The notes: generated by a model not told the origin, from the sequence alone. Shown: positions 34,663-44,353, numbered from the stretch's first letter. The stretch: 64,000 bases of DNA from Paenibacillus hamazuiensis (GCF_023276405.1 NZ_JALRMO010000001.1:4216001-4280000), one strand, 5' to 3'. Numbers and translations are program-made.

Positions 34663-37299
34663 TTAATCGGACTGCCGGATCACATAGTAGGGCTGGTTGG
34701 AGAAGGCGGCGTTAAAGCCTGGAGACAGCCACGCCGTTCCATCCTCTGCGGCCATTTCGAAGAAATACATGATCGGATACGGCTTATCGGTATAGCTCGC
34801 CGGAATTTCTGCTGTATAAGCGCCGTCCTCTGTCCGGGCCATCTCGACCTCCGTGTAGGGCTGAGCTTGATGCACGAGCCGGTAATGGAGCCGGGCGGAG
34901 GCGGCTTGCCCTTCTACCGTGATGCGGATCGGGATCGCCTCATTCCGGCGGAAACGGGCGGGCGCGTCATGCCGGACGCCCGGCAGCTCCCGAACTTCTG
35001 CCGAAGCATCGCCGGCGCTGGCAATTTCCACATCCGCCGCGGTGACGGCCTCTCCGGCGCTGAGAAGCTGCTGTTCCATCGCTGCGAGATCCTCGTCGAT
35101 GCCGGGCAGCCGATCGGCCCAATGGCCGCGCATGTAAGGCACATAACCGAACGTGATGTCGTCACGGTATACCCCTTGGGTAGCCTCGACGATCCGAAGC
35201 CAAGCCGCTCTCGCCGCCCGGTACCGTTTGACCGCCTCCCGCAGCTGAAAGACCTCCTGCGTACGTTCAAATATCGCGTAAGCGACTCCCGCCCGCAGCT
35301 TCTCCGCAAAAAAGAGACCCAGCTCGGCTTGAACCGTCACATCGACCGTGAACCGCTTGACGGACGGCCTGCTGCCGGCCCCGCCAAGCCGCCCAGCGGC
35401 CTGCGCCAGCTGCTCATGAGCCGTTTTCGCCCAAGAATCGAGCCGGTCTGCGACCTCCAGCGGCGTATATTTCCCTTTGCGGCGGGAGCCTTGCGCGGCA
35501 TCGTCCGCGAACTCGTCAATCCGGTAAAATAACGCCGGGTCCAGAGGGCTGACCGCTCCGAACGTCCCCGGCGCAGGCGTATCGAAGGCGAGATGCGACC
35601 TTGCTCCGGTATTTACGATCGGCAGGTTGGCGTACATTTCCGGCCAGAAGTGGTTGTTTGCCGCGGACGGCAAATGCGCCGCCGTAAGCAGCGGCAAAAT
35701 CCGGCTTGCATGCGCAAGCGCAGCTTCGCAGAACGGCGCCGCTTCTTCGCCAAACCCGGCGCAGAGGTAACGACGCCAGCCGCTCGGATTTGTGTCCGGG
35801 TTATACAGCAGCCGGCCCCATATCCGGTAGCTGTACAAATACTTTTTCCATTCCGCGCCGCCAAGCTTCAACGATTCGTCCGCGTAAGGATCGCGTCCTC
35901 CCGGCGACCCTGAGCCTTTGCGCGCCTTAAAGGTGAGCGGCTCGCACAGCTCAACACCGAGCGCTCCGCAGAAGCCGCCCATCCGGCCGTACCCCGCCGC
36001 CATCTCCGGGTCGCCCCACAGCAGCACGCGCTGCGTGCCCGGCCAAATGCGGAAAAGCACATCGAACTTGCGGTCCTCCCGTAAAAAGTCGGCGTAGCCG
36101 TATCGCGTAAACCTGCGGTAGGTGGCGGTAATCGCCATCAGATCCGGGCGTTCCGTACTGGCCGCAGGCAGCTCCAACGGCCGAATTGCGGCTTGATGGT
36201 ATGGGGGGCCCATATGCTCCGCCCAATATTTCGGCGATACCACGATCGGAAGTCCGGTATCGACTGCGACGCCCAGCATTTGCTCGTCGACTCCCTTGGA
36301 GTGAAGATCGATCTCCACCTTGCGCCCGCATTGCGCCACGCCGGAAAACACCACGGCCCAAAACTCGTGGGCCGGCTCGGGAATCCCCCCCTCGTAATGC
36401 GTGCGAATCGTAACGCCGTCGATATGCGGGCATGCCTCGAGCAGAGCGCGAAGCCCATCCCGGCAGTACGCGGCGTGATTTTGCGGATGAACGCCCTCAA
36501 TGCTGTATTTGGCGTTCGGGCTTTCGCTCGGATCGTACGCATGCGTCCAGATGCCCAGCTGGAAATGGATGCCTCTGCGGTGAGCCTCCTCGCTGATGAA
36601 CTGCAGCGCCGCCAAATTGCGCTCAGCCTCCCCTTCCGGCAGCCCCTTGACGCTGACGTCGTACCCCGGCACCTGAAGGAAATACGGATACGCAAAGCAG
36701 AAGTAGTTGTCCTGAACACCCGGGTCATGCCCGTAGTCATACCCCATGCCGAGCGCCAAATGAAACCGGTTAAACCGGTGCGTGGCCAGCTCCGTCAAAT
36801 ACTCGCTCCAAAACTTGGTATCGTAAAACCACGGTTTATCCTCGACCTCGCTCACGAACAGCCGATTGATGCTTCGCACAGGCAGCGACGGCTGCTCCGC
36901 AACCCCCGCGATGCCTTGCAGCGCAGCAGCAGGCCGCTCCGAATGGCGGATGATGTCGGCGATTTCCAAAAGCGCGTACATCAGGCCTCGCGAGTCGCCG
37001 CCGACAGCCGTTAGCGTTGTCCGTCCGTCCGCGTGATCCGCTACCAAAGCAAACGAGTCCGCTCCGCCTGCGGAAAGTCCGGCGCGCTGAAGCGACTCCG
37101 GCACATTCTTCCCGGCTGCGCCGGCAATGACAATAGTAATTTCCGCACGATCATCCGAGGCATCGGACAGCGTAATTCCCCGTTCTCTGCATATCTCTTG
37201 CAAATGTGCGGTCGCCCACATCACGGAATCGTGAGCCGCGACGGCGTCCTGTGGATTTCTAACGATGTTCCATACGGCATTTGAGGAAGTTTTGGTCAT
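34663..37299 (-). CDS. Large cytoplasmic glycosidase-like protein with GH67-type N-terminal domain
   Basis: Protein of 878 residues without signal peptide. Residues ~1-145 resemble the small alpha/beta domain preceding GH67/GH20 catalytic barrels (AVGGDSRGLMYALLEIADII). Residues ~150-480 read as a (beta/alpha)8 barrel with HRFNRFHLALGMGYDYGHDP, HFQLGIWTHAYDP, DGVTIRTHYEGGIPEP and RVLLWGDPEMAAGYGR. The C-terminal ~90 residues form a beta-sandwich. GH67 alpha-glucuronidases are nearer 700 residues and I cannot see their full signature, so a distinct family is possible. Its neighbours (enolase-type dehydratase, Fe-alcohol dehydrogenase, GH42) fit breakdown of a uronic- or aldonic-acid-containing glycoside. 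The ATG at 37299 follows GGAGGG. Confidence 0.72.
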   Translation of the reverse strand: MTKTSSNAVWNIVRNPQDAVAAHDSVMWATAHLQEICRERGITLSDASDDRAEITIVIAGAAGKNVPESLQRAGLSAGGADSFALVADHADGRTTLTAVGGDSRGLMYALLEIADIIRHSERPAAALQGIAGVAEQPSLPVRSINRLFVSEVEDKPWFYDTKFWSEYLTELATHRFNRFHLALGMGYDYGHDPGVQDNYFCFAYPYFLQVPGYDVSVKGLPEGEAERNLAALQFISEEAHRRGIHFQLGIWTHAYDPSESPNAKYSIEGVHPQNHAAYCRDGLRALLEACPHIDGVTIRTHYEGGIPEPAHEFWAVVFSGVAQCGRKVEIDLHSKGVDEQMLGVAVDTGLPIVVSPKYWAEHMGPPYHQAAIRPLELPAASTERPDLMAITATYRRFTRYGYADFLREDRKFDVLFRIWPGTQRVLLWGDPEMAAGYGRMGGFCGALGVELCEPLTFKARKGSGSPGGRDPYADESLKLGGAEWKKYLYSYRIWGRLLYNPDTNPSGWRRYLCAGFGEEAAPFCEAALAHASRILPLLTAAHLPSAANNHFWPEMYANLPIVNTGARSHLAFDTPAPGTFGAVSPLDPALFYRIDEFADDAAQGSRRKGKYTPLEVADRLDSWAKTAHEQLAQAAGRLGGAGSRPSVKRFTVDVTVQAELGLFFAEKLRAGVAYAIFERTQEVFQLREAVKRYRAARAAWLRIVEATQGVYRDDITFGYVPYMRGHWADRLPGIDEDLAAMEQQLLSAGEAVTAADVEIASAGDASAEVRELPGVRHDAPARFRRNEAIPIRITVEGQAASARLHYRLVHQAQPYTEVEMARTEDGAYTAEIPASYTDKPYPIMYFFEMAAEDGTAWLSPGFNAAFSNQPYYVIRQSD

Positions 37300-37315
37300 A
37301 TCGATGAGCCCTCCA

Positions 37316-38500
37316 TTATTGGTTAAAATCGTATTCGTAACATACCCGGTACAATTTCACGATTTCTTCCGCACCGGGAACCTTGGGATGATTGGCGGGA
37401 CTTCCGCTCGCTATCGCGTCGGCGGCCATTTTACCCAATAAGCCGTCGAACCGCTTCCGGTCGATTCCCCATTGCCCGAGGTTCGGCACGTTCATCTCCA
37501 CGCACCATTGCTTGATCTGTCGGATTACGGCGTTCGCCCACTCGGCGTCCGACAATGCCGATGCCCCGAGCCCGGGATTCATGACCTTTCCAATGTCGGC
37601 CAGCCTGCCCTGTGCTTCCGGCATGCTGTACTCCAGCACGGCTGGAAACAGCATGGCGTTCGAGATGCCGTGAGGAACATGAAACAGCGCGCCGATCGGT
37701 CGCGACATGCCGTGAACGAGGGCAACGGAGGCGTTCGAGAAGGCGGCCCCCGCCAGCATGGAGCCGATCATCATATGCGAGCGGGCCTCCACATCCGAGC
37801 CACCGCGGTATGCGCGTAGCAGGTGCCCCGAGATGTGGCGCACGGCGCTGAGCGCCAATGCATCCGTCACCGGATGCGCTTTGCGGGATAAGTATGCTTC
37901 GACGGCGTGAGTTAACGCGTCGATGCCGGTCGCCGCCGTCACATGCGGCGGACACGACAGCGTCAGCAGCGGGTCGACGATTGCGACCCGGGGCAGCAGC
38001 TCAGGCTGCGAGATCATCATTTTCTCGTCGTTTCGCGTATCCGTAATGACGGCGACCTTGGTCATTTCCGAGCCGGTCCCACCGGTCGTCGGGATGGCCA
38101 TGAGCGGCAGCGGGGCATGCATAAACCGCTGCCGCCGGTAATCGCCGATAAATCCGCCGTTCCGCATCATGACCGCGACCGCCTTCGCCGTATCCAGGCA
38201 GCTGCCCCCGCCGACCGCTACGATCAGATCGCAGCCGTTCTCCCGGCATGCCGCCAGCGCTTCCTCCACATAGAGGTGCGTCGGCTCCGAGAGCACGCCT
38301 GTATAGACCGCGCTCGGGATCGCGGCGGTTTGCAAGGATGCGGCGCATTGCTCTACGACTCCGCTCTTCAGCATGATCGGGTCGCTGATGATCAGCGCTT
38401 TCGTACCGTAAGCGGAAGCCGCCGTCCCTAGCTCAGCCAGCGCCCCTTGTCCGTAGATGACCTTTTCCGGCATCAATAGCTGATGAATTTGCGGCTGCAT
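37316..38500 (-). CDS. Iron-containing alcohol dehydrogenase
   Basis: NAD(P)-dependent oxidoreductase of 394 residues from the Fe-ADH family. The nucleotide-binding Gly-rich stretch is DLIVAVGGGSCLDTAKAVAV, near residues 90-110. The metal site is provided by Asp/His residues in GIDALTHAVEAYLS and HGMSRPIGALFHVPHGISN. The family interconverts alcohols with aldehydes or ketones, including steps in sugar-acid and maleylacetate metabolism. It is 10 bp downstream of the enolase-superfamily gene and 16 bp upstream of the GH67-like gene, so it probably acts in the same sugar-acid route. The specific substrate is not evident. Confidence 0.93.
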   Translation of the reverse strand: MQPQIHQLLMPEKVIYGQGALAELGTAASAYGTKALIISDPIMLKSGVVEQCAASLQTAAIPSAVYTGVLSEPTHLYVEEALAACRENGCDLIVAVGGGSCLDTAKAVAVMMRNGGFIGDYRRQRFMHAPLPLMAIPTTGGTGSEMTKVAVITDTRNDEKMMISQPELLPRVAIVDPLLTLSCPPHVTAATGIDALTHAVEAYLSRKAHPVTDALALSAVRHISGHLLRAYRGGSDVEARSHMMIGSMLAGAAFSNASVALVHGMSRPIGALFHVPHGISNAMLFPAVLEYSMPEAQGRLADIGKVMNPGLGASALSDAEWANAVIRQIKQWCVEMNVPNLGQWGIDRKRFDGLLGKMAADAIASGSPANHPKVPGAEEIVKLYRVCYEYDFNQ

Positions 38501-38510
38501 ACCGTCCCTC

Positions 38511-39608
38511 CTATAGTTCGCTGATCCGATACTCCGCGTTTTCGAGCCATTCCGGCCGCACCGTCACGCCCCAGCCCGGATCGTCCGGGATTGCCACCTT
38601 GCCGTCACGCACCTCAAAGCCTGCGGTGAACAGATCTTCCGTCCAGGCATCCGATTCCACCGTAAATTCCATAAAGCGGCCGGCGTTCGGTATGGCGGCG
38701 ACCATGTGCATCGTAAACACGGTCACCATGGACAAGTTGGCGGCATGAGGCGTGCACGTCATGCCGGCCTCCTGCGCCATGCGGGCAACCTCGAGCGCCC
38801 GGCTCAGCCCGCCGATGTAACAAATATCCGGCTGGACGATATCGACGGCATGCATCGAAATCATCCGATGAAACTGGGCCAGGTCGGTGTCCTGCTCGCC
38901 GCCGGTCACTGCAACGTCCAGCGCGTCGGTCACCTGCTTCGTCCATTCCAGCCAAGGATAAGGGCAGGGCTCCTCGTAATGGACGACGCCGTACTGCTCC
39001 AGCATCCGGCCGACCTCGATGGCGCGCGAAGGCGTAAAGCCGCTGTTCGCGTCGACGTACAGCAGCGTTTCATCGCCGAGCGCCCTGCGTACCGCCGGCA
39101 CGATCTGCTCCGTTCTGCCCGGGTACACGTCCACGTCGCCTCCGAAGTTGTTGCCGATCCGAAACTTGAAGGCGCGGAAGCCGTGTTTTTCCTGCAGCCG
39201 CTTCAGCCTCTCCGCCTCCTTCTCCGGACTGATATCCCGCTTCATGCTGGAGCCGTATACCTCGATAGGACGGCGCTCCCCTCCGAGCAGCTCGCAAACG
39301 CTTTTACCCAGGCGCTTTCCCTTCAAATCCCACAGCGCCGTATCGAGTCCTCCAACGGCCCTGCATACGTAGGAGCCGGGAAATTTATGTTCGGCGGTGA
39401 CGATGGCCTCCGCCAGCTCGGCGATCCGGTCCGCATCCTTGCCAAGCGCATGATGGGCGATCTGCTGATGAAGCACAAGCGCGGAAATGTTGGCGTGGTA
39501 AGGGGCGATTTGGCCGATGCCCTCCAGTCCGTCGTCCGTTTTCACGCGGACTATGCATAAATTGCGTGTGCTGAACGATTCGATGCTTTTTAATTTCATT
39601 GAAGACAC
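38511..39608 (-). CDS. Mandelate racemase/muconate lactonizing-type enolase superfamily enzyme, probable sugar-acid dehydratase
   Basis: Protein of 365 residues with the N-terminal capping domain and C-terminal barrel of the enolase superfamily. Metal ligands are visible in LLYVDANSGF, VHYEEPCPYP and VTGGEQDT. Further acid/base candidates are Lys in FRAFKFRIG, Asp in VQPDICYIGG and His in CTPHAANLS. The Lys site reads K-x-R rather than the common K-x-K, and the late His suggests the mandelate racemase/sugar-acid dehydratase side of the family. It would convert an aldonic or uronic-derived acid to a 2-keto-3-deoxy acid. GH42 lies 34 bp upstream and Fe-ADH 10 bp downstream. Confidence 0.9.
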   Translation of the reverse strand: MSSMKLKSIESFSTRNLCIVRVKTDDGLEGIGQIAPYHANISALVLHQQIAHHALGKDADRIAELAEAIVTAEHKFPGSYVCRAVGGLDTALWDLKGKRLGKSVCELLGGERRPIEVYGSSMKRDISPEKEAERLKRLQEKHGFRAFKFRIGNNFGGDVDVYPGRTEQIVPAVRRALGDETLLYVDANSGFTPSRAIEVGRMLEQYGVVHYEEPCPYPWLEWTKQVTDALDVAVTGGEQDTDLAQFHRMISMHAVDIVQPDICYIGGLSRALEVARMAQEAGMTCTPHAANLSMVTVFTMHMVAAIPNAGRFMEFTVESDAWTEDLFTAGFEVRDGKVAIPDDPGWGVTVRPEWLENAEYRISEL

Positions 39609-39642
39609 CTCCGTTAACGGTCGTAGGCAGCCATATCAACAA

Positions 39643-41763
39643 TCAAACCTTCCTCATTCGTACGATCAGCGCATCCTTCGCGGGTACCCTGACCGTCAGG
39701 CCGTTTTCGGACAGCACCGGAGCCGAGTCCCCCCAATGAACCCCGTCCGGCCGAGGGTCCCCCCATTCCGCCGAAAGCTGCACATCCGCGACGACTTCCT
39801 CCCTTCCGGGGTTCAGTACCCAAAGATACAGGCATCCATCCGGACGTTCGCTTAACCGGGCCGTCAAACGGCGGTCGGACACGTGAACGTGCGGCGATAT
39901 CCCCGCCCAAGCGGCGGCTTCCGCAAAAAATCGGCGGCCTGCTTCGTCTTGCCCCCGGTAGTATCCCTCGGAAGGAAACGTGCCGATCAGCAGCGTTTTC
40001 CCCCGGCCATAATCATGCTCGACAACCGCCGGGAGTCCGCCCTCATAGGTCCCTTTCACCGTACCGCCGGCCAAGCTGTAAGACTGCATATATAAGCCCC
40101 CGCGAACGGTCAGACCGTCATATTCGAAGGTCAGATTTTCGAGGATGTCCGGCATAAATTCGACTCGGTCCTGCAACGCACCGAATAATTCCTCCAAGCC
40201 CTGATTCGGCTGTACGGTCCCCACCTTGCCCCGGTCCCCGAAATAGGCCGGGCAGCCTTCGCTGATCAGTACGCCCCCGCGCACCACCCAGCGCTTAATC
40301 GCCTCGGCATGCTTAAAAAGACACATGATCGGGTAAGGCCAATATAACGTGCGGTAACGATCGATGTGGTCGATATGCACCCAATCCGCTTGGATATTGT
40401 TATCGAAAAAACCTTGATACGCCCCCCACATGGAGTGGCTGTAAAACGGCCCGCGCGCTTCCCGGTTCAGCAAAAGATCGAACGTTTGCGTTTCCGGCGT
40501 AACGAGAATGCCGATGTCCCCCTGCACCGGCGCCGCTTCGAACAGTTCCCTCTGCTTGGGGGCGTTAGCCCAATTAGCGATAGCACTGGCCATCGCCGAG
40601 CGTTCGGTGCGCGAGCCGTCCATCGCGTAAGCGCCGAACGCGCCGAACAGCGGTCCGTCGAGCAGCGGCCGCCACCGTGGAAACAGCAGCCCTCTCGCAC
40701 CTCCGGCAAACGAGGTCATCTGCCAGATGCGGATGTCCTCCGGCTCCGTCACCCGGCCGTCCTCACGGGGACGTCCGAGTACCTGCGGCTGCAGCCAAAG
40801 GGGACCGCCCTGGGCCTCGGCGTGCCAGAACGGCTTGCCGCCGGCAGCGGCCCGCGTCAGGTCGACCGCATGCCATTGCTTCCACGCTTCGCTTCCTTTG
40901 CGGGAGGCGACCCAGGTGAAGCCGTATACCTCGACCTTGGAGGCGGCAAGCCAATCGTCCGCCCCCATTAGGGCCATCGCATTTATGCTGCCGGCAATGC
41001 CGTGGGCGGTCATCCGGTTTTTCCGGTCGAGGCTGCGGATCAGGTCGATTCTCCACTGCATTTGCTCGTAGAAGTTGATCTTCCTGAAATCGAGCCAATC
41101 GATACACTCCGGGTAAGGCTCAAGCTGAACGGGAGGCTCGACCTGATCCCAGCTGGAGTAGCTGTACCTGTGCCAGGCGAGGCCGAGCTCCTTTAAACCT
41201 CCGTATTTGTCCCGCAGCCACCTGCGGAATTTCTTCTTCGTATGCTCGCAGTAGCATACGTGCGGGGAATAGTTGCATTCGTTCCACACGTCGTACCCGG
41301 CCATGGCCGGGTGGTCTCTATATCGAAGCACGAGTTCCTTCAAAAATCGTCCGGCCAGTTCCATCGCATCGGGGCAGTCCAGGCACAGAACGCCGGAGGA
41401 GCCCTCGCCAAAGCCGCCGGTGGCGCTGCTGACGCCCATCCTCGTCCTCACCTTCGTACCGTCCGCGCGCACCTGAACCGCATGAGGATGCGCTGCCGCG
41501 ACCCACTCGGGAACGGAGGTGATCATCTCCGCAATAATCGTCTTCATCCCCTGCGCCGCCGCCAATTCCATCTGCCGGTCATAATCTTGCCAGTCGTAAA
41601 CGCCGGGAGCCGTTTCAATTGCCCCCCACATGAACCAATGGCGAAACAGGTTCATGCCGTCCTCCTTGGCTACCGCATAGTCGCTTTCCCAATCCTCGCG
41701 CGGAGGATTCGATTTGCGGAAATATACGGCGCCGTAGGGAACTTGCGGCATTTCGTTCCCCAT
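39643..41763 (-). CDS. GH42-type beta-galactosidase
   Basis: Cytoplasmic glycosidase of 706 residues, matching the three-domain GH42 length. The catalytic barrel holds the acid/base Glu162 in DVWNECNYS and the probable nucleophile Glu316 in FWHAEAQGGP. A Cys cluster (C163, C170, C172 in NECNYSPHVCYCEH) corresponds to the metal-binding loop found in many GH42 enzymes. The trimerisation-type domain follows at ~400-620 and a small beta-domain ends the protein. It would cleave beta-galactosides or related glycosides after import. It is the first of four enzyme genes with short gaps (34, 10 and 16 bp), followed by two permeases. Confidence 0.9.
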   Translation of the reverse strand: MGNEMPQVPYGAVYFRKSNPPREDWESDYAVAKEDGMNLFRHWFMWGAIETAPGVYDWQDYDRQMELAAAQGMKTIIAEMITSVPEWVAAAHPHAVQVRADGTKVRTRMGVSSATGGFGEGSSGVLCLDCPDAMELAGRFLKELVLRYRDHPAMAGYDVWNECNYSPHVCYCEHTKKKFRRWLRDKYGGLKELGLAWHRYSYSSWDQVEPPVQLEPYPECIDWLDFRKINFYEQMQWRIDLIRSLDRKNRMTAHGIAGSINAMALMGADDWLAASKVEVYGFTWVASRKGSEAWKQWHAVDLTRAAAGGKPFWHAEAQGGPLWLQPQVLGRPREDGRVTEPEDIRIWQMTSFAGGARGLLFPRWRPLLDGPLFGAFGAYAMDGSRTERSAMASAIANWANAPKQRELFEAAPVQGDIGILVTPETQTFDLLLNREARGPFYSHSMWGAYQGFFDNNIQADWVHIDHIDRYRTLYWPYPIMCLFKHAEAIKRWVVRGGVLISEGCPAYFGDRGKVGTVQPNQGLEELFGALQDRVEFMPDILENLTFEYDGLTVRGGLYMQSYSLAGGTVKGTYEGGLPAVVEHDYGRGKTLLIGTFPSEGYYRGQDEAGRRFFAEAAAWAGISPHVHVSDRRLTARLSERPDGCLYLWVLNPGREEVVADVQLSAEWGDPRPDGVHWGDSAPVLSENGLTVRVPAKDALIVRMRKV

Positions 41764-41977
41764 CCTCGCTCACCTTCCCCTGTTAAGAAAGAGGCGGCTT
41801 GCCGTACAAGGCTTGCAGCATTAAAGCAGCCATGCCGGAAGCCGCTTTCCTGTTGTTAGCGGTTACAAATGTGATTGTATGTCCGGCTGCTGCGGCATGA
41901 AAGAGACAATTGTTCACTTCCGCCGCAATTCTCCGGCCGGTCAAATTTCTTCCGACGGAGTCAAGAAGTGTCCGATC

Positions 41978-44311
41978 CTAGCGGTGTTTCGATCTGAAGG
42001 CACTTGGCGACATCTTGGTCAAACGCTGGAAAATCCGGTTCAAATTGCGCTCCGAATAGCCTACAGCCGACGCAATATCGCTCACCGTCCGATCCGTTTC
42101 GGTCAGCAGCTTCTTGGCTGCCTCCACCTTGCATTCGACGACAAAGTCGAGAAAGTTCATGCCGGTCTCCTTTTTAAAAAGCCGGCTGAGATAGGACGGG
42201 CTCATCCCCACCATGTCCGCGCACTGCACCAGGGACACGTCGTCGCCTTCTCCGCAATGCGCCTTGATATGCCTGCAAACCTGCTGAATGACGGATTGCC
42301 CGGCCGTGCCTCGCTGGTTTTCCGCGAGCCAATTGTACAGAGGGAATAAGGTTTCCACAAACCAATCGTAAATTTCCGAAGAGGTCATCTTGCCCTTCAG
42401 CTGGCCGAACAAATTGTGCTCCAATATATCCAGCATGCTGCCGCCCTGCTTCTCCAAGGAGGCGATGGCTGCGGAAAGAAGCATGTGATAGCTTTGATAA
42501 ACGAACACATACGACTCGGAGGCGCGCATGACGGCCGTGAATTCGGACAAGCAAGCGGCTGCTCCCTCCGCGTCTCCTTTTTCCAGAGCATCCAGCATGT
42601 TCATCTCGAGATGCCTCGGGTATCTCAGTGTCGCCTGCTTTCTCGCATGCTCCATGTCTTCAATAAACAACACATGATCCGTTTCCTTGTACATGCGATA
42701 CTGCAGAGCCATGTCCGCCTCCTTGTAGGATACCGGCACATCGGCCGCGTGGGCGTAGAAACGTCCGATCCCTACGGATACGTCGATCGACAGAGCGTTT
42801 TTGAACGAGGCGCACACCGATTGGGCGTAGCGCTTTGTCTTCTGCAGCGCCTTGCCCTGCTCCTGATCCTGCCGGAATTGCAGCAGCGCTACTCCCCGTC
42901 CCCGATAGGGGATCACAAAGCCTTGCAGTTCCTCGTCCTGCTGCAAAATTTCCTGCATGACATTGGCGATAACAAAAGCAATGATCCCTTTTTCCTCCGG
43001 TAAAAATCGCTTATCTTTCTTGATATTTTCAGCCTCCACCACCAGAACCGCATTGGTGGAAGTCACGGAAATGCCATAGGTTCCGCAATCTTTAAGCAGC
43101 GCCTCTTGTCTGACATAGTCTCCGTCGAGCAGCTGCTGAATGCATTTTTCCCTGAGCGTAGGTTCGATTTTCTCCATATAGCCGCCTAGCTTCTCCGTTT
43201 CCCGATTGAGGAAGTCGAGGCATTCCTTAATATAATCGAATTCGTCCTCTTTGGAAGGGATTCTCCCGACGCTGAGCGCTCTGCTGTGCTTGATCAAACG
43301 CTCTATCGGGTTGTAAGCCTGTTTGGTGTTGAAATAGGTAAGGATGACGCCGACCAAAATAAAAATCAGTAAAATGAGCAGGGCGACTCCGCGTATCCAA
43401 TTGAGCTGGCCCGCTACCAACTGATCGGAAACGACCGTAATGTAAGTGCGGCCGAACACATTTTTCATATAGAGGAACTGCGCCCCTTCTCCGTCGATCC
43501 CTTCGGCGAAAAAATGGTCCGAGCTTTTGTCCGACGTGCGAATTTGCTCGATCGCCGGCAGCCGGGCAAGCAGCGAGTTCATCTCTTCCCGGCTCCATTT
43601 CCCTGGGTCCGGGTGCTTCTGAACGTTGGCTATCATCAGATCCTGCCCTAACGGAAGCACGTAAGTATTGGCGCTCAGCATGTCCCCTATAACGGACATA
43701 TCCATTTGAAACACCAGAACGCCCTCCGGCGTGCTGCTGCCGATGACGGGCAGCAGCCGGGCGAAGGTGATGAACCCTTCCTTTCCGCTGATCGGCAAAT
43801 AAGCCCACTGCGAGAGACGGCCGTCGGCAAATAAACGGTCGATATCCGCCTTGTATTTGTAAGCCTCCTTGCTGACCGCGCCGTAACGGTTGGACAACAC
43901 CAGATCCTCCACCGTATTGTAAAAGTAAATCTCGTCGATAAAGCTGTTGCTGTTTTTAAGCAGCGCAATCCGGTCCAAAAATTGCCGGTGCCAGTTCAAA
44001 GCGATGTCCGCCAGCTGTCGGTTGAAAAAGTCGGTAAGCTGGGGGTCTATGGCTAATTGCAGCGATACCTGCTCAATGGTCTGCATCACACGTTCCGTCC
44101 TATCCTTCAAAATCGTGAGGGAGGCTTCGCTTTCGTTCGTCATTTGCTGCTTCACCCGGTTCATGGAAAACTGATAGTACACCGCGCTCGCGAGAATGAT
44201 CGGGATGCATACGGACATACAGCCAAGCCAGATCAGTTTGTGCAAATACTTCCCTTGTCTCAGCCGCTTGGAACACTGAGGACGCAGAATCGTCGATAGC
44301 CAATTAACCAT
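41978..44311 (-). CDS. Membrane-bound one-component AraC regulator with dCACHE-like sensor
   Basis: Protein of 777 residues that joins a kinase-like sensor to a DNA-binding domain. A membrane helix (LIWLGCMSVCIPIILASAVY) is followed by ~240 extracytoplasmic residues and a second helix (GVALLILLIFILVGVILTYF). After that comes a long cytoplasmic region without any H-box or ATPase motif, then a C-terminal AraC double helix-turn-helix (CADMVGMSPSYLSRLFKKET and VSDIASAVGYSERNLNRIFQ). It therefore senses outside the cell and binds DNA from the membrane without phosphotransfer. ATG 44311 is preferred, with GGGAGG just upstream. It sits between the beta-propeller gene and GH42 and probably controls this locus. 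Confidence 0.88.
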   Translation of the reverse strand: MVNWLSTILRPQCSKRLRQGKYLHKLIWLGCMSVCIPIILASAVYYQFSMNRVKQQMTNESEASLTILKDRTERVMQTIEQVSLQLAIDPQLTDFFNRQLADIALNWHRQFLDRIALLKNSNSFIDEIYFYNTVEDLVLSNRYGAVSKEAYKYKADIDRLFADGRLSQWAYLPISGKEGFITFARLLPVIGSSTPEGVLVFQMDMSVIGDMLSANTYVLPLGQDLMIANVQKHPDPGKWSREEMNSLLARLPAIEQIRTSDKSSDHFFAEGIDGEGAQFLYMKNVFGRTYITVVSDQLVAGQLNWIRGVALLILLIFILVGVILTYFNTKQAYNPIERLIKHSRALSVGRIPSKEDEFDYIKECLDFLNRETEKLGGYMEKIEPTLREKCIQQLLDGDYVRQEALLKDCGTYGISVTSTNAVLVVEAENIKKDKRFLPEEKGIIAFVIANVMQEILQQDEELQGFVIPYRGRGVALLQFRQDQEQGKALQKTKRYAQSVCASFKNALSIDVSVGIGRFYAHAADVPVSYKEADMALQYRMYKETDHVLFIEDMEHARKQATLRYPRHLEMNMLDALEKGDAEGAAACLSEFTAVMRASESYVFVYQSYHMLLSAAIASLEKQGGSMLDILEHNLFGQLKGKMTSSEIYDWFVETLFPLYNWLAENQRGTAGQSVIQQVCRHIKAHCGEGDDVSLVQCADMVGMSPSYLSRLFKKETGMNFLDFVVECKVEAAKKLLTETDRTVSDIASAVGYSERNLNRIFQRLTKMSPSAFRSKHR

Positions 44312-44353
44312 AAGACCTCCCAAAACATCAAGCCGACCGACTCGGCTCGCTTA

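Noticed and set aside
41783-41977. Open frame continuing in phase past the TAG of the membrane AraC regulator
   Set aside because: About 64 codons without a start codon; AraC proteins normally end where the TAG is. The sequence is Ala-rich and could easily be open by chance, so I do not claim readthrough or a relic gene.
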